A DNA stretch of 9,805 bases from the NCBI GenBank assembly GCA_050011095.1, contig JBEKJU010000122.1, positions 1-9,805 of the forward strand. Direction: 5' to 3'. A program made the translations under genes and the position numbers. This stretch comes from JBEKJU01 sp050011095 (lineage in GTDB: Bacteria > Desulfobacterota > Syntrophorhabdia > Syntrophorhabdales > WCHB1-27). The notes under the pieces were generated by a model that ran no database searches, was not told where the DNA came from, and was given only the letters and a program-made list of their open reading frames with translations. Below are positions 1 through 6,489 of the stretch, in pieces (the first letter of the stretch is position 1; each line of letters opens with the position of its first letter).

Positions 1-366
1 CTGTTGGCACACGTACGAAAGCTCTTTTCTTAATGCCTGGGAGTCTTCAGGAAGAGGAAGGCCTGTGGAATCAGCGAGCGAGAAAAAGCGTGACACCAAG
101 TCTGTCTCTATTCTAATCTGGCCAGCCGTGTCCGGTGGAGAAAAGTGTGTAAAGCGCTGCAGCAGGCCTTTTTCGCGCAGGGCCGACGGGATTAGTTTAT
201 ACCTCGTATCAGCATGGCCTCTGAATATGACAATATCAATTTGGCCACGAGTACTACCAGCGGACTCCTTGCCTATAAATAAAGGTCCTCTCGGTGAGAG
301 AGTATTCAAGAACTCACCAGAATCTTTACAGTGAATTCTTCGGACAAATGGCGGTGCCTTACTCAT
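1..366 (-). CDS. FRG-domain protein, C-terminus cut off by the window edge
   Basis: This frame is open from an ATG at 366 to the first base of the window and gives 122 residues with no stop. Residues about 18-64 fit the FRG domain: an EFL segment (18-20), then the hallmark F48-R49-G50, followed by YKLIPSALR at 56-64 with the conserved LIPS and Arg. FRG domains are named for the Phe-Arg-Gly motif and occur in many bacterial proteins of unknown biochemical role, often in accessory islands. A GGGGA sequence lies about 7 bases before the ATG. Before the IS21 insertion this gene followed the Cys-containing gene (now 6455-7075) on the same strand, with about 103 bp between stop and start, so the two were probably one transcript. 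The insertion now separates them by 6 kb, and FRG expression probably depends on a new or local promoter. The domain call is confident; the function is unknown. Confidence 0.85.
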   Translation of the reverse strand, partial: MSKAPPFVRRIHCKDSGEFLNTLSPRGPLFIGKESAGSTRGQIDIVIFRGHADTRYKLIPSALREKGLLQRFTHFSPPDTAGQIRIETDLVSRFFSLADSTGLPLPEDSQALRKELSYVCQQ

Positions 367-469
367 TTGATTTCCCCATTATTGTGTAACCCAATACAAA
401 GGTTAGCGTGAACCGGGTCTTCGGGGGCGGCCAGAAAAGCATGCTTGACTTCTCTGTCTGCTTCACGAG

Positions 470-495
470 TTATCTCAACCACCACTTAGCAAGTC
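470..495 (-). pseudogene. Severed 3' end of the Cys-containing gene at 6455-7075
   Basis: If the IS21 element and one copy of the 7-bp duplication are removed, the minus-strand frame from 7075 continues across 495 to 470. It adds the residues KWWLR after ...TRLA and ends at a TAA at 472-470. The native protein would then be 198 residues. This stub is the displaced end of that gene and has no function of its own. Confidence 0.8.
489..495. repeat. Target site duplication of the IS21 element, left copy
   Basis: GCAAGTC lies directly before the left IS end (TGTCGAGG). An identical copy is at 6498-6504, directly after the right end (CTTGACA). The preceding A (488) matches the last base of the right end, so an 8-bp reading is also possible. 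Confidence 0.85.
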
Positions 496-503
496 TGTCG
501 AGG

Positions 504-580
504 GCCATGGTATATCCCCACTAGAAGCCCTTTAGGGCCAAGGTTATTCCCCACTTGGTAGGGCCAAGGTAATTCCCCAC
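504..580 (+). repeat. IS21 left-end repeat array (three copies)
   Basis: Three direct copies of an 18-bp unit lie at 504-521 (GCCATGGTATATCCCCAC), 537-554 (GCCAAGGTTATTCCCCAC) and 563-580 (GCCAAGGTAATTCCCCAC). They are inverted relative to two copies at the right end. They are likely IstA binding sites. The innermost copy continues into TTTTGCCG, which also matches the innermost right copy. Confidence 0.85.
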
Positions 581-654
581 TTTTGCCGGAAGATCGGTGG
601 ACAAACCGAATCCGATCCTGCCATTCCTAAGCAACGACTGGGAACGGAGGGATC

Positions 655-1305
655 ATGGCAAGGAGGGATATACCGATGAATGAAGTTGTGGAGACAATCT
701 ACCAGCGGCGCCAGGGAAGAAACATCCAGCAGATCAGCAAATCATTGGGCCTTGATCGGAAGACGGTACGCAAGTATCTCGGCATGATGAACGAGCTGTC
801 GATAGATCGTGGAAGTCCGCTGCCTGATGAGCAGGAGATCATCGGGAGATTGAAAGAACTCATGGATAGGCAGGCCACCGCGTATAATCAGCCCGCTTTT
901 GATCTTGTCGGAAAGTACCGGGACGACATCAAACGATGGCTCGACGACTCCCGCATGACCGCCAAGCAGGTATGGCGGCTTCTGAAAGAGAACTTCAATA
1001 TCGATGTCGGCTACACCACCGTCAAGCGGTACGTGAGAAAGGAGTTCCAAAGGGAGAAGCCCCACGTAACCGTCCGGATCGAGACGCCTGCAGGCGACGA
1101 GGCGCAGGTCGACTTCGGCTACGCGGGCCTCATGTACGATCCCGAAACACAAAAGAGACGCAAGACCTGGGCATTCATTCTGACCCTTTCCTTCAGTCGC
1201 CACCGCTTCGTGCGGTTCGTCTTCCACCAGGACATCTCCACATGGCTCGACTGCCACGAACGGGCCTTCCAGTGGTTCGGAGGGGTGCCGGCGAGAATCA
1301 CCCCA
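655..1305 (+). pseudogene. istA: IS21 transposase IstA, N-terminal part (split by RIT insertion)
   Basis: This is the first 217 codons of a DDE transposase. Residues about 8-42 form the N-terminal helix-turn-helix (ISKSLGLDRKTVRKYL), and the first catalytic Asp is D153 in QVDFGYAG. The native frame stops being istA after RITP, at the Pro codon 1303-1305, because the RIT element begins there. Reading continues into the element to a stop at 1414-1416, so the present product would be 253 residues with only one catalytic residue. GGAGG stands about 6 bases before the ATG at 655. A second in-frame ATG at 676 also has an AGGAGG before it, so either start is possible. Joined to 4776-5681, the ancestral protein is 518 residues with D153, D218 and E264 (D-64-D-45-E), as expected for this family. 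Confidence 0.93.
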
Positions 1306-1306
1306 G

Positions 1307-1328
1307 ATTATGTTCCCGGGAACATAAT
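1307..1328. repeat. 22-bp perfect palindrome at the left RIT junction
   Basis: Two 7-bp arms, ATTATGT and ACATAAT, flank the 8-bp centre TCCCGGGA, itself a palindrome. The arms equal the TTATGT motif repeated in the RIT terminal repeats. Inverted arms around a 6-8 bp spacer are the usual form of a tyrosine recombinase core site. Nothing equivalent is present at the right end, and it is not part of istA. Binding by a Rit protein is an inference. Confidence 0.75.
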
Positions 1329-1333
1329 CCAAA

Positions 1334-1420
1334 TTATGTGCCGGCCCCGGTTATGTGCCCAAAGGCCCAAATCGAGCGGCCATTACATGGAGGATCTCTT
1401 CCTTTCGGCAACATAATTTT
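1334..1420 (+). repeat. RIT terminal inverted repeat, left copy (87 bp)
   Basis: The sequence is base-for-base the reverse complement of 4685-4771. It contains a GGTTATGTGCC unit at 1349-1359, a near copy 17 bp outward (1332-1342, beginning AA in place of GG), and an inward-facing copy, GGCAACATAATT, at 1407-1418. The ritC stop codon overlaps its innermost base. Confidence 0.95.
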
Positions 1421-2406
1421 CACAACGAATCGAGCCATTTAAGAAGGTTCTCGTCATCACGCCAAACTGGTTTTCGGGGGAACGTATCCGAAGATATCGG
1501 AGGTTCGCAGGTCCTGAGGGCTTCTTCCTTTGCCCGGATGGTAATCTCTGCATACCTATTTGTGGTGTCGAGGCTGACATGGCCCAGCCAGCCTCGAATC
1601 ACGTTAACCTCGACGCCTGCTTCTAGAAGATGGACGGCTGTCGTATGCCGAAAAACGTGGGGCGAAACATGCCGGGATGCTGATAGGGTCAGCTGTGTCG
1701 TGTGGCGGCGGACGATTTTGTAGATACCAAAGCGGGTCAGCGCGTGGCCGCGAGACGCAAAGACCGGGCTGTCTGGGCAAAGGTCGCTCGCCTTCAATAG
1801 TTGTGTGAGAAGACTTGCGGTCTCTGCCCATATAGGACAAATCCTCCACTTACCTCCCTTACCGTGAAGGCGGACCCGAGGCTGTGCATCTAGCTGGAGA
1901 TTGGCCACGCAAAGATCAGCCACCTCCTGCACCCGGGCACCCGTGTTGTAGAGAAACAGGAGAAGGGCGCGGTCTCGCAATAAAAATCTTCTCCCCGGGG
2001 ACAGACCTGAAAAGAGAGTGTGAATGTCCTCGCGAGACAGAAAGTGCGTCTCCGGCGGCGCTGCGCGCTTGGTGGGAATCGCCGCCACTCGGCTCGCCTC
2101 GGACAGCACCTCGGGCATACGAGCGGCAGCGTAGTCGAAGAAAACACGGAGAACGGTGAGGCGGTGATTGCGGCTTCGGATATGATTACCTCGATTCTCT
2201 TCCACATATCTCAAGAACCTCAGGGCGCGATCGTGGGTCACGTCCGAAAGAGACAACCTGCTGATCTTGCAGCCCCTGTCCTTGGCAACGAAATGGAGAA
2301 AAAGTCTTATGGCGTCCCTGTATGACTTCAGAGAGGCGGGACGAAGGCCTTTTTGCACCTTCAGATAGTCTTCAAAGAACGAATAGAGCAAGGGTCCCAG
2401 GTTCAT
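1420..2406 (-). CDS. ritC: Tyrosine recombinase, third gene of the RIT trio
   Basis: This is a 328-residue site-specific recombinase of the phage integrase family, presumed to cut and rejoin the element's ends through a 3'-phosphotyrosine bond. An N-terminal core-binding domain lies at about 1-100 (FFEDYLKVQKGLRPASLKSYRD). The catalytic domain follows with R158 (GARVQEV), K183 or K186 (GKGGKWR), H250-x-x-R253 (HVFRH), H276 (LGH) and nucleophile Y285 (NRYAEI), a full set. Its ATG overlaps the ritB stop by four bases (ATGA, 2403-2406), so it probably relies on translational coupling. It is the last gene, and its stop touches the left inverted repeat. In described RIT elements the third gene is usually a separate recombinase subfamily from the first two; the C assignment here rests on position. 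Confidence 0.93.
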   Translation of the reverse strand: MNLGPLLYSFFEDYLKVQKGLRPASLKSYRDAIRLFLHFVAKDRGCKISRLSLSDVTHDRALRFLRYVEENRGNHIRSRNHRLTVLRVFFDYAAARMPEVLSEASRVAAIPTKRAAPPETHFLSREDIHTLFSGLSPGRRFLLRDRALLLFLYNTGARVQEVADLCVANLQLDAQPRVRLHGKGGKWRICPIWAETASLLTQLLKASDLCPDSPVFASRGHALTRFGIYKIVRRHTTQLTLSASRHVSPHVFRHTTAVHLLEAGVEVNVIRGWLGHVSLDTTNRYAEITIRAKEEALRTCEPPISSDTFPRKPVWRDDENLLKWLDSL

Positions 2407-3377
2407 ACGCTGTCCCCCTTGACGGCTGCGATTCCCAGACGTTCAAAACGTTCGTTCGCCTGATCGAGTAGTTCATGGGTGATCGAAAGATAGACCGCAG
2501 TCGAAGCAGGGCTCACATGGCCGAGGAACGTGGACAGATGGATGAGTCGGGAGGCGGGATCGACGCCCTCCCGATACCAGCGAAGCAGCCTCCCAGTGGC
2601 AAAGGCATGACGAAGATCGTGCAGTCTGGGAGGAAAAGTGCCCCGCGGTACATCGAGATCAAGGGTGGGCAGCATATGATGGAACGTCTGGCTGATGGTA
2701 CCGGGATTAACCGGTTTGCCTCTGGTGAACGAAAAGACGGGTGCTTCGGGCTCGGTCACACCGCGGCGGCCGAGATACGCTTCGAGGCTTTTTGCGACCC
2801 TGGGGCCGAAGGGAACAAGCCGGCTTTTTGAGAACTTCGTTTCTCGAATCACGAGAAGCCGGCGCTCAAGATCGACATCCTTCACGCACAAGCGCGACAC
2901 CTCTCCTACCCGAAGCCCGAGTCCGTAAAGCAGGGTGAAGATCATCACGTAAGTCGGGCCGCGAAGGGAAGCCCGTGAATTATCGGACAGACGTGCCGCT
3001 TCCGCAAGGAGCCTTTTGGCCTCGGAGGGACCGAACAAGAACGGAAGCCTCTGCGCAGTCGCCCTGCGCGGATGTGCCTTCACGGGCGATTTACCGAGCA
3101 AGTCCTGCCCGACCAGCCAGGAGAAGAAGCACCGGATCACCCCCAAGAGGTGATTGTAGCTTCGGGGAGACTTCCGTGGTCTGGATGTCAGAAATCCCTC
3201 GATCACGATGGGGGTGACCTGGCCAAGGTCACCGATACCTTTCTCCGTCAGGTAACGATCAAACAGACGGAGCGCTCTTTCTTCCGTGTGAAACTTCCGT
3301 GCTAATGCACGTTTAAAGGCAAGGAACGCCGTGATTCCATCCGTCGCGCAGCTTGTGTAGCTCGACCACGATCTCAT
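2403..3377 (-). CDS. ritB: Tyrosine recombinase, middle gene of the RIT trio
   Basis: This is a 324-residue tyrosine recombinase. The N-terminal core-binding domain covers about 12-105 (FKRALARKFHTEERALRLFDRYL, then SYNHLLGVIRCFFSWL). The catalytic domain has R156 (GLRVGEV), K181 or K184 (KFSKSRLVPF), H253-x-x-R256 (HDLRH), H287 (LGH) and Y296 (AVYLSI), all present. The start ATG overlaps the ritA stop (ATGA, 3374-3377), and the end overlaps the ritC start the same way, so all three are likely made from one transcript in fixed proportion. The protein has an insertion before HDLRH (TLDLDVPRGTFPPR) and a long loop before LGH, which sets it apart from its neighbours. It presumably acts with RitA and RitC on the repeats at 1334-1420 and 4685-4771. 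Confidence 0.93.
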   Translation of the reverse strand: MRSWSSYTSCATDGITAFLAFKRALARKFHTEERALRLFDRYLTEKGIGDLGQVTPIVIEGFLTSRPRKSPRSYNHLLGVIRCFFSWLVGQDLLGKSPVKAHPRRATAQRLPFLFGPSEAKRLLAEAARLSDNSRASLRGPTYVMIFTLLYGLGLRVGEVSRLCVKDVDLERRLLVIRETKFSKSRLVPFGPRVAKSLEAYLGRRGVTEPEAPVFSFTRGKPVNPGTISQTFHHMLPTLDLDVPRGTFPPRLHDLRHAFATGRLLRWYREGVDPASRLIHLSTFLGHVSPASTAVYLSITHELLDQANERFERLGIAAVKGDSV

Positions 3378-4630
3378 ATCACGTCCTCCCCATCTCCCAG
3401 GGCGACCTCCCGCAGAGCCTCGACATTGACCTTCGTGTAAACGGCCGTGGAATCGATGGAACGGTGGCCCACATAATCTCCGATGGTCTTGAAAGAGAAC
3501 TGGGCGTCCACAAGATGTTGCACACAGGTATGGCGAAGCGTATGGGAACCCGCCCTGTGAACCGTGATGCCGGCCCTACGCAGATAGCGGCCAACGCACA
3601 AAGAGATCGCGCTATAGGTGTATGGCGCCAATGGGGCGAAGACGCGCAGGAAAAGATGCCGGTCGATTGTTTTGGGGCGTACTCGCAGGTAATCAAGAAC
3701 AGCATTGCCGACGACAGGCGAGAGTGGATAGGCGGTCGAATGGCCTGCCTTGCGCCCGGGGACATAGAGCTCCTCTTTCTTCCAGTCGATGGAATCCAGA
3801 GTCAGGTCCGCGACTTCGCGGCTGCGCAGCCCGTAGGTAACCAGAAGAAGCAGTATCGCATAATCACGCTTGCCGAAGGGCGTCCGAAGATCAACGGCCT
3901 CCAGCATCCGCCGAACCTCGTCCCAGCTAATCGAACGAGGTATATCGGACATGCGGTATTTGCGCGGACCTTCCACCCCGGAGCTCAAGTCACGCTTCAC
4001 TATCCCTTCCCTGAAAAGGTATCTCAGGAATACCCGTATGGAGCTCAATAGCCCGGTGCAGCTGGACGGACTCAAGTCTGAGCAGTGTTCAGTAAGAAAT
4101 GCGCTTAGCACCACGGGTGAAAGTTCGGAAAGATCGTGAAGTCCTATGCGGACGAGGTACGCCTCGAACGACCGAAGATCGAATTGGTAATGCCATATCG
4201 ACGTCTCCCGGAGTCCTCGCTCTTCCCTCAAATACTGAAAGAAGCCGGGAACATCGGGAAAAGGATCTTCTTTGCATGGCCGGCCGTCCCCGCTCAGGCC
4301 CGGTATCGCGAAACCAAGCATCTTCTTGATCGGGTTTTTGACAAAATTGGTGATCTCCTCATGAGCTCTACTGCTTTTGCGGTGATGGCCACGTCGAAAC
4401 CACATCTCGGCAAACGGATCAACGTGGCCTGGCAGGTCTTCCCAAGTTCTCGCTCCATGCTCCCAGGCGTACTTCCCAAAGCTCATGACAACGGGGACCC
4501 GCCGTAAAACGGTCCTTGCCGAATAGCGGTTCTCTGCAAGCCAACCAACATACCGTTCCACCAACTCTCCGATCCACGAGGCCCGGATGCGATCAATCGT
4601 CTCCGGTTTGACAAAATAGCTCTCCAGCAT
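3374..4630 (-). CDS. ritA: Tyrosine recombinase, first and longest gene of the RIT trio
   Basis: The start chosen is the ATG at 4630, which has AAAGGAGG 6 bases upstream, giving 418 residues. A TTG two codons earlier is open but places the ribosome site too close. The catalytic residues are R269 (GLRSREV), K294 (GRKAGHS), H363-x-x-R366 (HTLRH), H389 (VGH) and Y398 (AVYTKV). The protein is about 90 residues longer than its two neighbours. The extra part at the N-terminus (about 18-60: LVERYVGWLAENRYSARTV) itself resembles a core-binding domain. It precedes a second such segment at about 125-205 (FFQYLREERGLRETSIWHYQ), so RitA may hold two DNA-binding arms. It leads the operon and lies about 54 bp inside the right inverted repeat, so the promoter must lie in the repeat or the short gap. 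Confidence 0.93.
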   Translation of the reverse strand: MLESYFVKPETIDRIRASWIGELVERYVGWLAENRYSARTVLRRVPVVMSFGKYAWEHGARTWEDLPGHVDPFAEMWFRRGHHRKSSRAHEEITNFVKNPIKKMLGFAIPGLSGDGRPCKEDPFPDVPGFFQYLREERGLRETSIWHYQFDLRSFEAYLVRIGLHDLSELSPVVLSAFLTEHCSDLSPSSCTGLLSSIRVFLRYLFREGIVKRDLSSGVEGPRKYRMSDIPRSISWDEVRRMLEAVDLRTPFGKRDYAILLLLVTYGLRSREVADLTLDSIDWKKEELYVPGRKAGHSTAYPLSPVVGNAVLDYLRVRPKTIDRHLFLRVFAPLAPYTYSAISLCVGRYLRRAGITVHRAGSHTLRHTCVQHLVDAQFSFKTIGDYVGHRSIDSTAVYTKVNVEALREVALGDGEDVI

Positions 4631-4633
4631 AGA

Positions 4634-4643
4634 CAACCTCCTT
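4634..4643 (-). promoter_or_regulatory. Strong ribosome binding site deciding the ritA start
   Basis: On the minus strand AAAGGAGG precedes TTGTCT and then the ATG at 4630. The spacing supports ATG at 4630 rather than the TTG at 4636. Confidence 0.75.
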
Positions 4644-4684
4644 TCTGAATGTGTTTGGTTGAGAAAGTCTACGCCTGGGGATCA

Positions 4685-4771
4685 AAAATTATGTTGCCGA
4701 AAGGAAGAGATCCTCCATGTAATGGCCGCTCGATTTGGGCCTTTGGGCACATAACCGGGGCCGGCACATAA
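4685..4771 (-). repeat. RIT terminal inverted repeat, right copy (87 bp)
   Basis: This is the exact reverse complement of 1334-1420. Read inward from the end it carries two perfect direct copies of the 11-bp unit GGTTATGTGCC (4763-4773 and 4746-4756) separated by 6 bp (GGCCCC), then an inverted copy near the inner end. The 17-bp period places the units about one and a half helical turns apart. Confidence 0.95.
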
Positions 4772-4775
4772 CCTG

Positions 4776-5681
4776 GACAACCTGAGATCGGGCGTTTTGA
4801 AAGCCGACATCTACGACCCCCTCATCAACTACGCGTATGCCGATCTGGAACGATACTACGGGTTTGTCGCCGATCCCGCCAAGGTAGGCGATGCCGAGCA
4901 GAAGGGGAAGGTCGAGAGATCGGTCGCGGTAGTCAAGAAACACCTCCTCGCGGGCAGGACGTTCAAGGATATCCACGAGGCGAATGAGCGGGCGCTCTCC
5001 TGGTGCAAGGAGGAGATCGGCCAGGAGATCCACGGCACTACGAAAAGAAAACCCTATCCCGTCTTCCTCGCCGAGGAGAGGGCTCGGTTGAAGGCCCTCC
5101 CGGAGGCGCCCTTCGAGCGCCCCCTATGGAAGAAGTGCACGGTCCACCCCGACCACCACATCGTCTTCGACAAGTCCTATTACTCGCTGCCGACGAGGTA
5201 CATCGGCAAAAGAGTATGGGCCAAGGGGACGTATAAAAAGGTGGAGATATTCCTCGACCACGAGAGGATCAAGCTCCATCCGCGGGCATCGCGCCCTGGA
5301 ACATGGGTAACCGACCAGACCGACTACCCGCCGGATAAGCTCGCCTTTCTCATGGCAACACCGACTTGGTGCAGGAAGAAGGCCGCAGAGTACGGTCCCC
5401 ATACCGAGGCCCTCGTCACGGCGATCCTTGAAGAGCACGCCATGAGGAACCTCCGCAAGACCCAGGCAATCCTCCGCCTTGCGGAGAAATACCGGGACAT
5501 CATCGAGAAGGTCGCGGAAAGGGCGCTTTCTTTCGGCAACACCAGGTACAAAAGCATCAAGGCCATGCTTGAAAACGGCATGACGGGGACGGCCCCTGCA
5601 ACCATGAAGACGGCACCGCTGTCGGACCTGGGAAAGCGCTTCCTCAGATCACCCGACTATTTTAAGGGGGTGGTGCGATGA
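4776..5681 (+). pseudogene. istA: IS21 transposase IstA, C-terminal part (split by RIT insertion)
   Basis: The frame resumes at GAC 4776 (DNLRSGV) with the second catalytic Asp, D218 of the rebuilt protein. The catalytic Glu, E264, lies in QKGKVERSV. The remaining residues form the C-terminal part, including a segment at 5155-5260 (DHHIVFDKSYYSLPTRYIGKRVWAK, split here only by description) typical of IstA after the catalytic core. The fragment has 301 codons plus a stop that overlaps the istB ATG (ATGA, 5678-5681). There is no start codon with a clear ribosome site at its beginning; a TTG at 4797 is open but unsupported. Without the N-terminal half it lacks the DNA-binding domain and D153, so it is almost certainly inactive. 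Confidence 0.92.
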
Positions 5682-6424
5682 TCGATCACCACCTCATGGA
5701 GGAATTGCGGAAGCTGAAGCTTGGAGGGTTCCTGGAAAGTCTGGAGCTAAGACTGACGCAAGCGAGAAATGACGACCTGTCTCATCTCGCGTTTCTCACC
5801 CTCGTTATCCAGGACGAGATCGAACGGAGGGAGGCGAAAAAGCTGTCCCTCCGTATCCGACAGGCTGCCTTCGAAGAAGAGAAGACGCTGGAGGGGTTCG
5901 ACTTCGCCTTCAACTCGCGGATCAAAAGGGGCATGGTCACCGACCTCGCCACCTGCCTGTTTATAGAGAAAAAGGAGCATGTCCTGATCTACGGACCCCC
6001 CGGCGTCGGGAAAACCCACATAGCCGAGGCGCTGGGACACGAGGCTTGCAGGAGAGGTTACACGACGCTCTTCGTAAAATCGGCAAAGATGCTCAGGAAC
6101 CTTTTTGCGGCGCGGGCGGATCAGTCATGGGAAAGGCAGATCAAGAAGTTCGTGAGGCCGGATCTTCTTATTATCGATGACTTCGGGCTGACGGCGTTGA
6201 CGCCCGTCCAGGCGGAAGACTTCTACGAGCTCGTCGCCGAGCGGCACCTTCGGTCGTCCATCCTCATCACGAGCAACCGGCCGCCGCAGGACTGGGTAAG
6301 TCTCTTCCCCGATCCGGTCATGGCCAACTCGGCGCTCGACCGCCTGAGCCACCATGCCCATCACATCATGATCGATGAAGGAGAATCATATAGGAAGAAA
6401 CTGAGTCCGAAGATGCGGCAATGA
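5678..6424 (+). CDS. istB: IS21 transposition helper ATPase IstB
   Basis: This is a 248-residue AAA+ ATPase related to DnaC, which in IS21 elements loads on target DNA and recruits and activates IstA. Walker A is GPPGVGKTH at 106-114 and Walker B is LLIIDDFG at 163-170. A sensor-1 type TSN lies at 198-200, and an Arg within DRLSHH at 221-226 is a likely arginine finger. The N-terminal helical part (about 1-75) is the usual one for this family. The ATG overlaps the istA stop, and AAGGGGGTGG lies just upstream. The length matches typical IstB and no defect is visible. With its istA partner broken it could act only with an IstA supplied by another copy. Confidence 0.95.
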   Translation: MIDHHLMEELRKLKLGGFLESLELRLTQARNDDLSHLAFLTLVIQDEIERREAKKLSLRIRQAAFEEEKTLEGFDFAFNSRIKRGMVTDLATCLFIEKKEHVLIYGPPGVGKTHIAEALGHEACRRGYTTLFVKSAKMLRNLFAARADQSWERQIKKFVRPDLLIIDDFGLTALTPVQAEDFYELVAERHLRSSILITSNRPPQDWVSLFPDPVMANSALDRLSHHAHHIMIDEGESYRKKLSPKMRQ

Positions 6425-6446
6425 CGAACCACCGCTCACGGCAAAA

Positions 6447-6489
6447 GTGGGGAATTACGGTGGCCCCGGAGGTGGGGAATTACCTTGGC
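6447..6489 (-). repeat. IS21 right-end repeat array (two copies)
   Basis: Two copies of the 18-bp end repeat, inverted relative to the left array, lie at 6447-6464 (GTGGGGAATTACGGTGGC) and 6472-6489 (GTGGGGAATTACCTTGGC). The inner one is preceded by CGGCAAAA, which matches TTTTGCCG after the innermost left copy. Confidence 0.85.

Larger units (their letters stand above)
1306..4775 (-). mobile_element. Recombinase-in-trio (RIT) element inserted in istA
   Basis: Three consecutive tyrosine recombinase genes of different length, all on the minus strand and joined by 4-base overlaps, lie between 87-bp perfect inverted repeats. This matches the described RIT elements (recombinase in trio). The outer limits are set by where the istA frame is lost (after 1305) and regained (GAC at 4776), giving about 3470 bp. 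The exact crossover bases are uncertain by a few positions because both junctions share CCAG/CTGG. No cargo gene is present: the recombinases fill the space between the repeats. All three recombinases keep their catalytic residues and the terminal repeats are identical, so the element may still be active or recently arrived. Confidence 0.9.

Noticed and set aside
504..580. Three evenly similar 18-bp repeats considered as a small CRISPR array
   Set aside because: The spacers are 8-15 bp, the same unit appears inverted at the other IS end, and this is a known IS21 end feature.
742..1332. 196-residue minus-strand frame across istA
   Set aside because: It lies antisense to the clear istA frame with its helix-turn-helix and DFG motif, and resembles no protein.
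3353..4051. 232-residue plus-strand frame across ritA
   Set aside because: It is antisense to the well-supported recombinase gene and its composition fits a shadow frame.
1334..4771. Inverted repeats considered as ends of a composite or class I transposon
   Set aside because: The genes between them are tyrosine recombinases, not DDE transposases, and no direct target duplication flanks them.
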